Below, in pieces: positions 38,136 to 45,841 of a stretch of DNA of 64,000 nt. Source of the stretch: Bryocella elongata (GTDB lineage: Bacteria > Acidobacteriota > Terriglobia > Terriglobales > Acidobacteriaceae); contig NZ_FNVA01000001.1 of the NCBI RefSeq assembly GCF_900108185.1, forward strand, positions 868,001-932,000. The letters are read 5' to 3'. Under the pieces are notes generated by a model. The model saw only the letters and a list, made by a program, of their open reading frames with translations, did not search any database and was not told the origin of the DNA. The stretch's first letter is position 1. Every line of letters starts with the position of its first letter. A program made the translations under genes and the position numbers.

Positions 38136-38887
38136 TGCGCGCCATGGCACACATGGGTGCCCCACGTCTCGATTCTGAGACGTGGGCCCGTAAGGCCGCC
38201 TCCTTGGCGCGTGTGATACCAGCTGTGCTCTTGCTCTCGATGGCTTCACCAGCAAGTTCGCAACAGCCTCTCCCACCCAACTACAAGACCGTCCTCGATA
38301 ACGCCGACGTCCTCGTACAGCGTGTCCACTACGGCCCGCATGAGTTCATCCCGCCGCACGATCACTACGCCGTGGTCACCGTGCTCGTCTATCTCAACGA
38401 CTCCGGCGTCGTCGAACTCGCTCACGAGCCCAAGCCCGGCGACACCGAGCCTGACGTCGTGAAGCGCCCACCAACCCACACCGGCGCCTTCCGAATCGGC
38501 CCTGCGGCTTTCGAGCGCCACTCCGTCCGCAACCTCGGCGATGTTCCGTCTGACTTCTTCCGTGTTGAGCTGAAGCAGCTCCCCCTCGACTGGCTCAAGG
38601 ATCAGGTTCGCGGCCCCGCGCCAACGCCTCCGCTACACGATGGTGTCTCCACCGAGTACACGGACGCACGGCTGCGTATCGACCGGATCATTTGCAAAGC
38701 CGCCACCGCGTGCAGCATCGACGCCGATCCCGCACCGTCCGTGCTCATCACCATTCCAACGCCAGACGAGCTCGCGAAGGAGCCACACTTGGAACGGTGG
38801 GTGCAGCCAGGCGAGCACGTCGTCATCACCACGAGCCGCGATCATGCTCAATATCTGCGCATCCTGTTGCTGCCAGCAAAGCCGTAA
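38135..38887 (+). CDS. Secreted cupin-like protein
   Basis: A 250-residue protein. After a long N-region comes a signal peptide (ARVIPAVLLLSMASPASSQQ). The mature part begins like a cupin barrel: FIPPHDHYAVVTVLVYL with metal-type His residues, and GPAAFERHSVRNLG. A second region (about 170-250) has IDRIICKAATACS and WVQPGEHVVITTSRDH. Enzymatic role unknown. The ATG overlaps the dnaE stop (TGATG); ATGs at 38144 and 38153 also exist. Part of the N-region (GAPRLDSETWA) is encoded by a palindromic repeat, so the true start could lie after it. Confidence 0.72.
   Translation: MRAMAHMGAPRLDSETWARKAASLARVIPAVLLLSMASPASSQQPLPPNYKTVLDNADVLVQRVHYGPHEFIPPHDHYAVVTVLVYLNDSGVVELAHEPKPGDTEPDVVKRPPTHTGAFRIGPAAFERHSVRNLGDVPSDFFRVELKQLPLDWLKDQVRGPAPTPPLHDGVSTEYTDARLRIDRIICKAATACSIDADPAPSVLITIPTPDELAKEPHLERWVQPGEHVVITTSRDHAQYLRILLLPAKP
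38161..38186. repeat. Palindromic element inside the cupin gene
   Basis: Perfect 10-base inverted repeat CCCACGTCTC/GAGACGTGGG with a 6-base loop, 25 bases after the dnaE stop and within the first codons of the next gene. Form and position resemble dispersed intergenic palindromes, here read as protein. Confidence 0.7.
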
Positions 38888-38933
38888 CTTCACAGGCAGC
38901 TGACGCGTCTCACTCCAAAGGAGCGAGACATCG

Positions 38934-39377
38934 ATGCCGACCCCGAATCTGCCCGCCACACGCGACCAGCGACTGGCCTACCTCTTCCTCCGCGTCTTCA
39001 CCGGCTTCGACTTCTTCGGCCACGGCTTCGCCCGCATCTTCACGGGCACTCACCTGGCAGGATTCGCGCAGGGGATGGCCAAGGGCATGGCCGCTGCGCC
39101 GCTTCCGCCACAACTCGTCCTCGCCACTGGCTACGCGGTCCCGTGCGTGGAACTGCTCGTCGGCATCCTGCTTCTCACCGGGCTCTTCGTGCGCGAGGCG
39201 TTGCTTGCCGCTTCAGCCCTGATGCTCGTCCTCATCTTCGGCGTCACCATGAAGCAGGACTGGAACGTAGCCGGGCAGCAGCTGCTCTACGCCCTGGTGC
39301 TGGCTCTTCTGCTGTTCGCTCGTGAGCCGTACGACACCTCCTGGCCGGCTGTGTTTCGATCGTCTACCGGCAGGTAA
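38934..39377 (+). CDS. DoxX-family membrane protein
   Basis: A 147-residue protein with four transmembrane helices of the DoxX type (LAYLFLRVFTGFDFFGHGFARI, then GYAVPCVELLVGILLLTGLF, AASALMLVLIFGV, LLYALVLALLLFA). DoxX-like proteins are linked to quinone-dependent redox chemistry and oxidative stress, but the role of this one is unknown. AAAGGAG lies about 10 bases before the ATG. The following gene has the same fold, so the two could form a pair. Confidence 0.85.
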   Translation: MPTPNLPATRDQRLAYLFLRVFTGFDFFGHGFARIFTGTHLAGFAQGMAKGMAAAPLPPQLVLATGYAVPCVELLVGILLLTGLFVREALLAASALMLVLIFGVTMKQDWNVAGQQLLYALVLALLLFAREPYDTSWPAVFRSSTGR

Positions 39378-39449
39378 GGTCCCCTTCTGGTGAGCCCGCA
39401 CCCCATCGCGGTACTTCACAAACTCTCCGCGATAGGTTCCAATCACCCC

Positions 39450-39899
39450 ATGCTTGAGACCTTCGAGCGGCCGGCCACTCGCGAGCAACAGTTCGCCTAC
39501 GCTGTGCTGCGCTCCTTCTTCGGCGTCTGCTTCTGGACTCACGCGCTGATCCTGCTGTTCTTCGGCAACGGCCTGCCCTCCGTAGCCAATCACATGATGT
39601 TCGCTTTGGCTGAGACGCATCTGCCGTCGAACCTGATTCTCCTCTTTGGCTACTCGCTGCCGTTCATCGACTTCCTCATCGGCGGGATGCTCATCCTCGG
39701 CGTGTCGACGATGGGCGCAATTCTTTTGGCCTTCGTCTATCTCTGCGCGTTGATCGTCAACTTCGCGCTCGACGTCGACTACCTGTCTCTCCTCGTCGCG
39801 CTTGGTACCGGCTGCGCTCTGGCCTTCCTCATGGTCGGCCACCGCCGCTTCGATCAACCCTGGCACCGTCTTTTGATCAAGCGCAAATCTCAGCTCTGA
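39450..39899 (+). CDS. DoxX-like membrane protein
   Basis: A 149-residue protein with four membrane helices. Its start MLETFERPATREQQFAYAVL parallels the preceding gene (ATRDQRLAYLFL), so the two are paralogues. Other segments: GYSLPFIDFLIGGMLILGV, GAILLAFVYLCALIV. Function unknown. I use ATG 39450 because homology to the neighbour begins there; a GTG at 39390 would add 20 unlikely residues. A TCCAAT box lies 6 bases upstream. Confidence 0.8.
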   Translation: MLETFERPATREQQFAYAVLRSFFGVCFWTHALILLFFGNGLPSVANHMMFALAETHLPSNLILLFGYSLPFIDFLIGGMLILGVSTMGAILLAFVYLCALIVNFALDVDYLSLLVALGTGCALAFLMVGHRRFDQPWHRLLIKRKSQL

Positions 39900-39904
39900 T
39901 TGCC

Positions 39905-39928
39905 CCTGTTCGCTTACAATCGAACAGG
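39905..39928. promoter_or_regulatory. Palindrome bracketing the accA -10 box
   Basis: A perfect 8-base inverted repeat CCTGTTCG/CGAACAGG (39905-39912 and 39921-39928) encloses CTTACAAT, whose TACAAT (39915-39920) is a good -10 box. It lies 8 bases before the accA ATG. A protein bound here would block the promoter, so this is a candidate operator; no T-run follows, so a terminator is unlikely. Confidence 0.55.
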
Positions 39929-39936
39929 TATCGCGC

Positions 39937-40791
39937 ATGGCTAAACCCACCCCGCAGAAAACAGCTCCCGGTCCCGCTGCTCCCGTCCCAGAGGCCTGGC
40001 TCAAGACTGAGCTTGCCCGGCATCCGCAACGACCTTACCCGATGGACTACATCAACGCGCTGTTCACGGACTTCAGCGAGATCCATGGCGACCGTCAGTT
40101 CGCCGACGATCCCGCAATGGCCTGTGGCATGGCGCGCTTTCACGGTGAGCCGGTACTCGTCGTCGGGAACCTCAAGGGCCGCACGCTCAAAGAGCGCATG
40201 GCCCGCAAGTTCGGCTCGCCCGATCCCGAGGGCTACCGCAAGGCCCTTCGGGCGATGAAGATCGCCGAGAAATACGGCCGCCCCATCTTCACCTTCATCG
40301 ATCTCACCGGCGCCAACCCCGGCCTGGGCGCCGAGGAGCGGGGCCAGGGCGAAGCTATCGCCCGCAACCTGCTTGAGATGGCCCGCATCCGCGTCCCAAC
40401 CATCGCCACCATCACCGGCGAAGGTGGGTCCGGCGGTGCGCTCGCTCTCGCCGTTGCCGATCGCGTCCTCATGCTCGAGAACGCCATCTACTCGGTCATC
40501 TCTCCGGAAGGTTGTGCTTCGATCATGTGGAAGGACGCCAGCAAGCGTCAGCAGGCCGCCGAAGCGCTCCGCTACACCGCGACCGACGTCAAGATGCTCG
40601 GCTGCGTGGACGATGTGATCCGCGAGCCCGAAGGCGGCACCCACAATGATCCCGCCTTCGCCATGGAGCTCGTCAATGAGCGCCTCGTCTCGCATCTTTC
40701 CGATCTGACGAAGCTTTCAGTCGACGACCTTCTGGCCGCCCGCTACAACAAGTTCCGCAACATTGCGCAGTTCTACACCAGCGCAGCCTGA
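39937..40791 (+). CDS. accA: Acetyl-CoA carboxylase carboxyltransferase subunit alpha
   Basis: Half of the carboxyltransferase (with AccD) that moves CO2 from biotin to acetyl-CoA, the first committed step of fatty-acid synthesis. Of 284 residues, short by family standards at the N-terminus. Motifs: DFSEIHGDRQFADDPA, GNLKGRTLKERMARKFG, the GANPGLGAEERGQGEAIARN loop and GEGGSGGALALAVADRVLML, which form the oxyanion and CoA site. No accD is adjacent. A palindrome overlaps its promoter. AGGT is the only Shine-Dalgarno-like sequence. Confidence 0.95.
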   Translation: MAKPTPQKTAPGPAAPVPEAWLKTELARHPQRPYPMDYINALFTDFSEIHGDRQFADDPAMACGMARFHGEPVLVVGNLKGRTLKERMARKFGSPDPEGYRKALRAMKIAEKYGRPIFTFIDLTGANPGLGAEERGQGEAIARNLLEMARIRVPTIATITGEGGSGGALALAVADRVLMLENAIYSVISPEGCASIMWKDASKRQQAAEALRYTATDVKMLGCVDDVIREPEGGTHNDPAFAMELVNERLVSHLSDLTKLSVDDLLAARYNKFRNIAQFYTSAA

Positions 40792-40883
40792 GCGCATCCG
40801 CAGACGGGAAAAAACCCGTTCCTGCCTGAGACTCGTCCAACAGAGAATTGCAAGCCCCACTCCAGCCCGCGACACCTCGCTCC

Positions 40884-41909
40884 ATGCAGGTAGCCCTGTT
40901 CGTGACAGGGCTGCTCTGGATGTTTGCCGCCCGCGCGGTCTCGGAACGCAGCGTCCAGATCATCGCCACGCAGCTTAATTTGCCTCTGTTCTACGCTCCG
41001 CTGCAGCACGCGTGTCTTGCTGCGTTGCTGGCGGTGGGATTTGCCGCGCTGAACTGGCTCGGAACCCGCCGCGGTGGCGTTCGCGAGTCGAACGCCTTGC
41101 CGAGCAGGTCCACCGTTCGGCAGGAGTGGTCCCGCGGGTTCGCCCTTGGCTGGGGAATGGTCCTCTTCGCACTCCTTCCGCTCGTGCTCTTCGGCGGTCT
41201 CGGACCTAGCTTCCTCTTTACGCCATCCCTGCTCGGTCGCAGCGTCCTTGCCATCCTCACGCTGGCCTTCTCCACGCTCGCGACGGAGCTGGCCTTTCGT
41301 GGTTTCCTCTATCAGCGCCTCACCGCAGCCATTGGAATCGTTGGCTCGACCTTCCTGATGGCGCTCTTCTACGCCTTCTTCTGCGCGTCTCATCCCAACG
41401 CCACGGCATTCACCTTTATCGTCACGTTCCTCTTCGGCCTCTTCTACTCCGTGGCCTGGCAGAGAACCCATGCACTCTGGGTCGGATGGGGAGTTCACTT
41501 CGCCTGGAGCGCCGTTGCCGGCGTGATCTTCGGTCTGCCTGTCGCCGGTTACTCGAACTACTCCACCCTGGTTCAGAGCGCCACGTCTGGGTATGACTTC
41601 CTCACCGGGGGGGCCTACGGTTTGGAAGGTTCGCTCGTTGCCGCCGTGGCGGTATGCCTCGGTCTCCCCGTGCTCTACCGCATCACCCGCGACTACGCCT
41701 GGCACTACACGGCGCCGGAGATCATCGCGGCCGGTTACGCGATGGAGGTCGCGCCGCCTCCGGCTCACGCCGCGATGGAAGCCCAGGCAAAGCCCGCACC
41801 GCTCGTGCAGATCGCCTCCATCACACCGGCCGGCGCCTCCACCCTGGTCGAGGCCAACGATCTCCTCCGTCGCGAGCGTGAAGCGCGGGGTCTCCCCGGA
41901 TCCGAATAG
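40884..41909 (+). CDS. CPBP-family intramembrane protease-like protein
   Basis: A 341-residue membrane protein of the CPBP (CAAX protease/bacteriocin-processing, Abi) family. Eight or so hydrophobic helices are present. The first catalytic motif, normally EExxxR, reads TELAFRG, so its first Glu is Thr; the second, FCASH, keeps FxxxH; a third His is in GVHFAWS. A cytoplasmic C-terminal tail of about 60 residues (PPPAHAAMEAQAKPA) follows. Whether it is an active protease is open. A TTG at 40848 is an alternative start with 12 extra residues. Confidence 0.85.
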   Translation: MQVALFVTGLLWMFAARAVSERSVQIIATQLNLPLFYAPLQHACLAALLAVGFAALNWLGTRRGGVRESNALPSRSTVRQEWSRGFALGWGMVLFALLPLVLFGGLGPSFLFTPSLLGRSVLAILTLAFSTLATELAFRGFLYQRLTAAIGIVGSTFLMALFYAFFCASHPNATAFTFIVTFLFGLFYSVAWQRTHALWVGWGVHFAWSAVAGVIFGLPVAGYSNYSTLVQSATSGYDFLTGGAYGLEGSLVAAVAVCLGLPVLYRITRDYAWHYTAPEIIAAGYAMEVAPPPAHAAMEAQAKPAPLVQIASITPAGASTLVEANDLLRREREARGLPGSE

Positions 41910-41913
41910 CGAG

Positions 41914-41946
41914 CTGGCAACCGTCCCAGTTTCGGACGGTTGGCAG
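41914..41946 (+). terminator. Hairpin after the CPBP gene
   Basis: A 13-base stem with one mismatch (41914-41926 with 41934-41946, core CAACCGTCC/GGACGGTTG) and a 7-base loop begins 4 bases after the stop. No T-run follows, so it may be a processing site or a factor-dependent terminator. Confidence 0.4.
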
Positions 41947-42086
41947 CGAAACGTCTCACCAAAGGACATTCCTTCAGACAGAAGAAGCCTCGCCGATAGC
42001 AACTGCGACATAAATGCAGTTTGGTGTCGGGTAGCGGCGGTGCGCAGGACAGTAAAGCAGCGCCGTACCCGGAAGCGGAGCTCCCT

Positions 42087-43457
42087 TTGTTTTCTTCCCG
42101 TCGTACTCTCGCCGTTGCGGTCAGTTTGTTGGCCTGCACACTCGCCGCCCCTCTCAGCGTCCTCGCCCAGAAGTCGATCTACATCGACTACCCGCAGAAG
42201 AAGGGCAAGACCCAGGGGCTCGAGTGGACCGCCCTGCCTTCCTGGATCACGCTGGACATGGAGCTTCGCCAGCGCACCGAAGGCCAGACCGCCTTCTCCC
42301 AGGCCCTGAACGCCGATCGTGACTACCAGCTCTCGCGCGTCCGCGGTGGCCTCGAGGTCCGGCCGTCGTCCTGGCTGACGGCCTACGCCCAGTTCCATGA
42401 CACCCACGCCCTCGGTCTGCCGCTGCACACGGTGTCGTCCAACATGCGCGACACCTTCGACCTGCGCCAGGGCTACCTCGACCTGCACCACGGCCCGGTC
42501 CACCTGCTCGCAGGGCGGCAGGAGCTCAAGTTTGGCGGCGAGCGCCTCGTAGGTATCAGCGACTGGACCAACAACAGCCGCACCTTTGACGGCTTCGACC
42601 TCCGCATCGGCAACAGAAACCGGGTCGACGTCTTCACCGCTTCGGTCGTTACCGTCGCTCCGACTTCGCTGGACAAGCACGGCGCGGGCCTCACCTTCCA
42701 CGGCATTGACGCCTCCATCGTGTCGATCCCCAAGGTGCACATCGAGCCCTATCTGTTCATCAAGGCCATCCGCAAGGTCACCAGCGCCGAAAACATCGCA
42801 GGTAGCGAGCTTGCCTGGACTCCGGGTGTCGACATCGAAGGCAAGCTGCCGGCCGGGTTCTGCTACAACCTCAATGCAGCGCTTCAGCGCGGCTCCTACT
42901 CGAACGATGGAATCCGCTCCGGCCAGGCCTACGGCAAGCTCTTCTACTCGGCCACAAAGCTGCCCTGGAAGCCCCGTCTCGGCGCGGAAGTGGACTACGC
43001 CACCGGCAATAATCACGCCCTCGCCGGCCGCTGGTCTACGTTCGACCAGCTCTACCCCAGCAACCACAACGCCTTCGGCTTGACCGATATCTTCGGCTAT
43101 CAGAACATCCGGCAGGAGCGCCTCAATCTGGACCTGCTTCCCACAAAGGATCTCTCGATCCTGGTTCAGGGAAGCTTCCTGGAGATGGCCACGACCCGCG
43201 ACAGCGTCTACACCTCCAGCGGCTCCGCGCTCATCAAGGTCCCGACCGCCGGCTTCACCTCCGATCACCTCGGCGAGGAGTTCGATGCCTCGGCCAAGTA
43301 CGTCTGGCACAACTACGTCGTCGCCAACATCGGCGTCGGCCACTTCTTCGCAGACTCCCCGGCGATGGTCAATGCCAAGAAGTACGACAACACCCTCGCA
43401 TACTTCAGCCTCGTTTACCGCTATCGCGTGGACAAACGGGGTGAAGAAGCGAACTAA
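42087..43457 (+). CDS. Alginate-export-type outer-membrane porin
   Basis: A 456-residue beta-barrel protein of the alginate export (AlgE-like) family. A signal peptide (RRTLAVAVSLLACTLAAPLSVLAQ) precedes a barrel of alternating strands (WITLDMELRQRTEG, VHLLAGRQELKFGGERLVG, FDLRIGNRN, KPRLGAEVDYATGN, YFSLVYRYRVDKR). AlgE family members pass anionic polysaccharides or other substrates; without alginate genes nearby the substrate is unknown. The TTG at 42087 has GGAG 6 bases upstream and gives a normal signal peptide; a TTG at 42021 adds 22 residues. A strong terminator follows. Confidence 0.85.
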   Translation: MFSSRRTLAVAVSLLACTLAAPLSVLAQKSIYIDYPQKKGKTQGLEWTALPSWITLDMELRQRTEGQTAFSQALNADRDYQLSRVRGGLEVRPSSWLTAYAQFHDTHALGLPLHTVSSNMRDTFDLRQGYLDLHHGPVHLLAGRQELKFGGERLVGISDWTNNSRTFDGFDLRIGNRNRVDVFTASVVTVAPTSLDKHGAGLTFHGIDASIVSIPKVHIEPYLFIKAIRKVTSAENIAGSELAWTPGVDIEGKLPAGFCYNLNAALQRGSYSNDGIRSGQAYGKLFYSATKLPWKPRLGAEVDYATGNNHALAGRWSTFDQLYPSNHNAFGLTDIFGYQNIRQERLNLDLLPTKDLSILVQGSFLEMATTRDSVYTSSGSALIKVPTAGFTSDHLGEEFDASAKYVWHNYVVANIGVGHFFADSPAMVNAKKYDNTLAYFSLVYRYRVDKRGEEAN

Positions 43458-43478
43458 TTCAATCTGGAATCCTGAATC

Positions 43479-43517
43479 GGTGCTGGCTTTCATCATTCGA
43501 AAGTCAGCACCTTTTTT
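43479..43517 (+). terminator. Strong intrinsic terminator
   Basis: Stem GGTGCTG/CAGCACC extended by CTTTC/GAAAG (43479-43511), followed directly by six T residues, 22 bases after the porin stop. Confidence 0.93.
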
Positions 43518-43590
43518 GCTACACAGCAGCCCTTGTCAGAACCTCGGGAAAGGTGCACACTCAGGTACCGAAAGCATCAGGTGGTGCTCC

Positions 43591-45096
43591 ATGGGCTCTC
43601 TGCAGTGCAGGCTGAGCGCGGTCACCTCCATCGCCATCCTCACGGCGATGGTGCTTTGTGCGTCTGCCAGAGGCGCTGCAGGCCAGGTCTTCGTCGTTGG
43701 GGAGAAGACGGCAGAAGCAGACGTCACCACGGACTTCCACCCGACCCACGTCGAGCTCCCAACGAAACCCCTCAGCGAGGGCGGCTACCAGGACCTCATC
43801 CGCAACCTCGAGTCCGAGCAGGGCTTTGCCCACCGCGAGCTTCCTCTCGGCGCAGGCCTGACCCTCGTTGCCAACGGAAACCTTACTCCCCGTGGCGAAG
43901 AGTACAAGCAGATCCTGTACAAGAAGGGTGAGTCAGCCGCCGCCGGGGAGCGCGTCGCCATCACCGGCCTCAAGGTCGAGCGCGACCGCATCGTCATCGA
44001 TGTCAACGGCGGTCCCTACGCGAAGCACCGCTTCCTCTCGCACATCAGCATCAACGACATGGCGCTCGCTCAGACAGGACCGCTTGCGACTGGTTCGCGC
44101 ATTACCCTCGTCTTTGAGGGGGGCATCCCGGAGGTAACGGCCTCTGAGGTGAAGGCGCTCCTCGATCCCGTCATCGACTTCCGCGCCCGCTCCGCCGCCG
44201 AAGCCTATGCCAACTCCATGGCCCCGGTCGTGCGGGACGCCATCGAGTCCCACACCATCCTCGTCGGCATGGATCAGCGCATGGTCCTCGCATCACTGGG
44301 AGCCCCTAAGAGTAAAGACCGAGAGCACACCGACGGCAACGACGCCAACTCACCCGTCTTAGAGGAGTGGATCTACGGAGAGCCGCCCACGCCGATCCAG
44401 TTCGTCCGCTTTCGCGGAGGTCGCGTCGTTCGCCTCGAGATCGCAGCCATCGGCAGGCCCATCGAGGTGCACGACCGAAATGAGATGGGCAACCAGGACG
44501 AGCCTGTCCTCCAGGCCCGCACCGTCCTTAACGGCGACGAGCAGCGGGTCCCCGGAGGAGATCTCGGATCCCGTCGGCCACCGACGCTCGCGCGTCCCGG
44601 AGAGGTCCTCAACGCTGAGGCCACCACAATGGGCAAGGTCCTGATCCCTGGCAGCTCCGATAGCGACAAGACCTGCACCCCTCCAACCTCAACGTCTTCG
44701 CCTTCCGCCTCGGCAAATAGCCCGGATTCCACTGCGGGAGCGGCCAGCAAGCCAGCCACCGCGGGCGCCGCGAATTCCCAGCCTGCCTCCGGAACCGCTC
44801 CGGCACCCTGCACGACCGTAGCTGACGCCAGCAGGAAAGCACCGCAGCGATCCGCCGGGGCCACTGGCAGCGGGGGAGTCAACGCAGGTTCAATCGGCCT
44901 CCCGACAGGACTGCCGGACGACGATGGCACGGGAGTCTCGGGCCGCACCACTGCTCCGACGAACGGTTCAGCCCCCGGGGCGACCTATCCGGGTTCCGGC
45001 GCACCCGGAATGGGCCTGCCGAACTCGTCGCCAACGCTGCCGGGAAGCAACATCCCCCTCGGGCCAAATCACGCAGCCGCTGGCCTGCAGCCCTGA
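43591..45096 (+). CDS. Secreted protein of unknown function with low-complexity tail
   Basis: A 501-residue exported protein I do not recognise. Signal peptide residues 1-32 (SIAILTAMVLCASARGAAG). The body (about 35-280) has strands and helices; IGLKV-type text aside, two stretches stand out: VAITGLKVERDRIVIDVNGG, and GMDQRMVLASLGAPKSKDRE with WIYGEPP, which resembles the small BamE/SmpA-type fold. From about residue 310 the protein is Pro/Ser/Thr/Gly-rich and probably disordered. AGGTGG lies 6 bases before the ATG. It stands alone after a terminator. Confidence 0.8.
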   Translation: MGSLQCRLSAVTSIAILTAMVLCASARGAAGQVFVVGEKTAEADVTTDFHPTHVELPTKPLSEGGYQDLIRNLESEQGFAHRELPLGAGLTLVANGNLTPRGEEYKQILYKKGESAAAGERVAITGLKVERDRIVIDVNGGPYAKHRFLSHISINDMALAQTGPLATGSRITLVFEGGIPEVTASEVKALLDPVIDFRARSAAEAYANSMAPVVRDAIESHTILVGMDQRMVLASLGAPKSKDREHTDGNDANSPVLEEWIYGEPPTPIQFVRFRGGRVVRLEIAAIGRPIEVHDRNEMGNQDEPVLQARTVLNGDEQRVPGGDLGSRRPPTLARPGEVLNAEATTMGKVLIPGSSDSDKTCTPPTSTSSPSASANSPDSTAGAASKPATAGAANSQPASGTAPAPCTTVADASRKAPQRSAGATGSGGVNAGSIGLPTGLPDDDGTGVSGRTTAPTNGSAPGATYPGSGAPGMGLPNSSPTLPGSNIPLGPNHAAAGLQP

Positions 45097-45293
45097 ACGG
45101 ATTCCAGGGCGTCCTAAGCTGCATTCACCGGCGGCCTGGTGTAAGATAAGAGCGAGCTATACCGGCTTCGTCCTCCCTGTTTGGCCCCGCCTAAAGCCAG
45201 CCTCAACAGTCTGCCAACGGACGAGTCTTGCGCCCGCCGCACCTCGTCGGAGCAAAGCCGCAAGCGAAATTTTTCTGTCGAAGGAGAACCACC

Positions 45294-45473
45294 ATGGCGA
45301 AGATTGCCAAGACCGGTGACCGCGCTAAGGTCATGGATACCCAGAAGAGCACCGATTGCCCGAAGTGCTCCAAGCCCACCCGCATCGTGAAGCGCGTGAA
45401 GGATCGTGAGCGCGGCGTCCCCGGTGGCGTTTACATCTCCTGCTCGGCCTGCGACTTCTTCGAGAAGCTCTAG
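45294..45473 (+). CDS. Small zinc-ribbon protein, 59 residues
   Basis: Begins at ATG 45294 with a textbook AAGGAG 7 bases upstream, so the short form is the gene. The product is basic and has two CxxC knuckles (CPKC and CSAC, about 33 residues apart) that form a four-cysteine zinc ribbon, spaced as in rubredoxin-like or RNA-binding ribbons. MAKIAKTGDRAKV precedes it. Function unknown. A TAAGAT box at 45142-45147 may be its promoter. Strong expression is suggested by the ribosome site. Confidence 0.85.
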   Translation: MAKIAKTGDRAKVMDTQKSTDCPKCSKPTRIVKRVKDRERGVPGGVYISCSACDFFEKL

Positions 45474-45617
45474 TCCGCACTTCGAGAGCCCTCGAAACCC
45501 TCTGCAGTCGGGGCCGCAGTCAGGGCTCAGGTTCGCTACCCGAAGGAACCTCTTTTGAGTCCTTCATCGTTTGTTGAACCACCCTCGGGCAACCCGATTT
45601 GCTGTTGAAAAATGACC

Positions 45618-45652
45618 GTGAAAAGTCCGCCTTGGTGGCGGACTTTTTCACT
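45618..45652 (+). terminator. Intrinsic terminator after the zinc-ribbon gene
   Basis: Stem AAAAGTCCGCC/GGCGGACTTTT with loop TTGGT, extended outward by GTG/CAC. The 3' arm ends in a T-run. Confidence 0.85.
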
Positions 45653-45810
45653 TAAGGTCGCGTCTCATGGAGGTGTCCAGGATTGGGTCAGGGAGAGCCG
45701 GACGTAACACCTTTGTTTCCACAAGTGACTTGACGACCGTCACTTCCCGGTAGCAGACTCCCTCTCGGCTTAGAAGTCTTGACCCAGTCTGCGGCAACCA
45801 CCGTAGCCGG

Positions 45811-45837
45811 AAGTACAGGAACTACAGGAAGTACAGG
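45811..45837 (+). repeat. Nine-base tandem repeat, three units
   Basis: AAGTACAGG, AACTACAGG, AAGTACAGG in tandem, ending 4 bases before the ATG at 45842. Each unit supplies an AGGA Shine-Dalgarno-like sequence. Confidence 0.85.
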
Positions 45838-45841
45838 AACC

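Larger units (their letters stand above)
45474..45841 (+). other. Gene-free stretch before the amidinotransferase-fold gene
   Basis: About 370 bases with no gene I can support. They hold the terminator at 45618-45652, two TTGAC sequences (45730 and 45779) without a good partner -10 box, and the nine-base tandem repeat that ends at the next start codon. Confidence 0.6.

Noticed and set aside
39905..39928. LexA (SOS) box at accA
   Set aside because: The half-sites face the wrong way (GTTCG-N8-CGAAC instead of CGAAC-N4-GTTCG).
40804..40819. Terminator after accA
   Set aside because: The ACGGG/CCCGT stem has only 5 pairs, an all-A loop and no T-run.
40773..43496. 907-residue minus-strand frame
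   Set aside because: Antisense to the CPBP and porin genes, low-complexity Glu/Gly/Val shadow.
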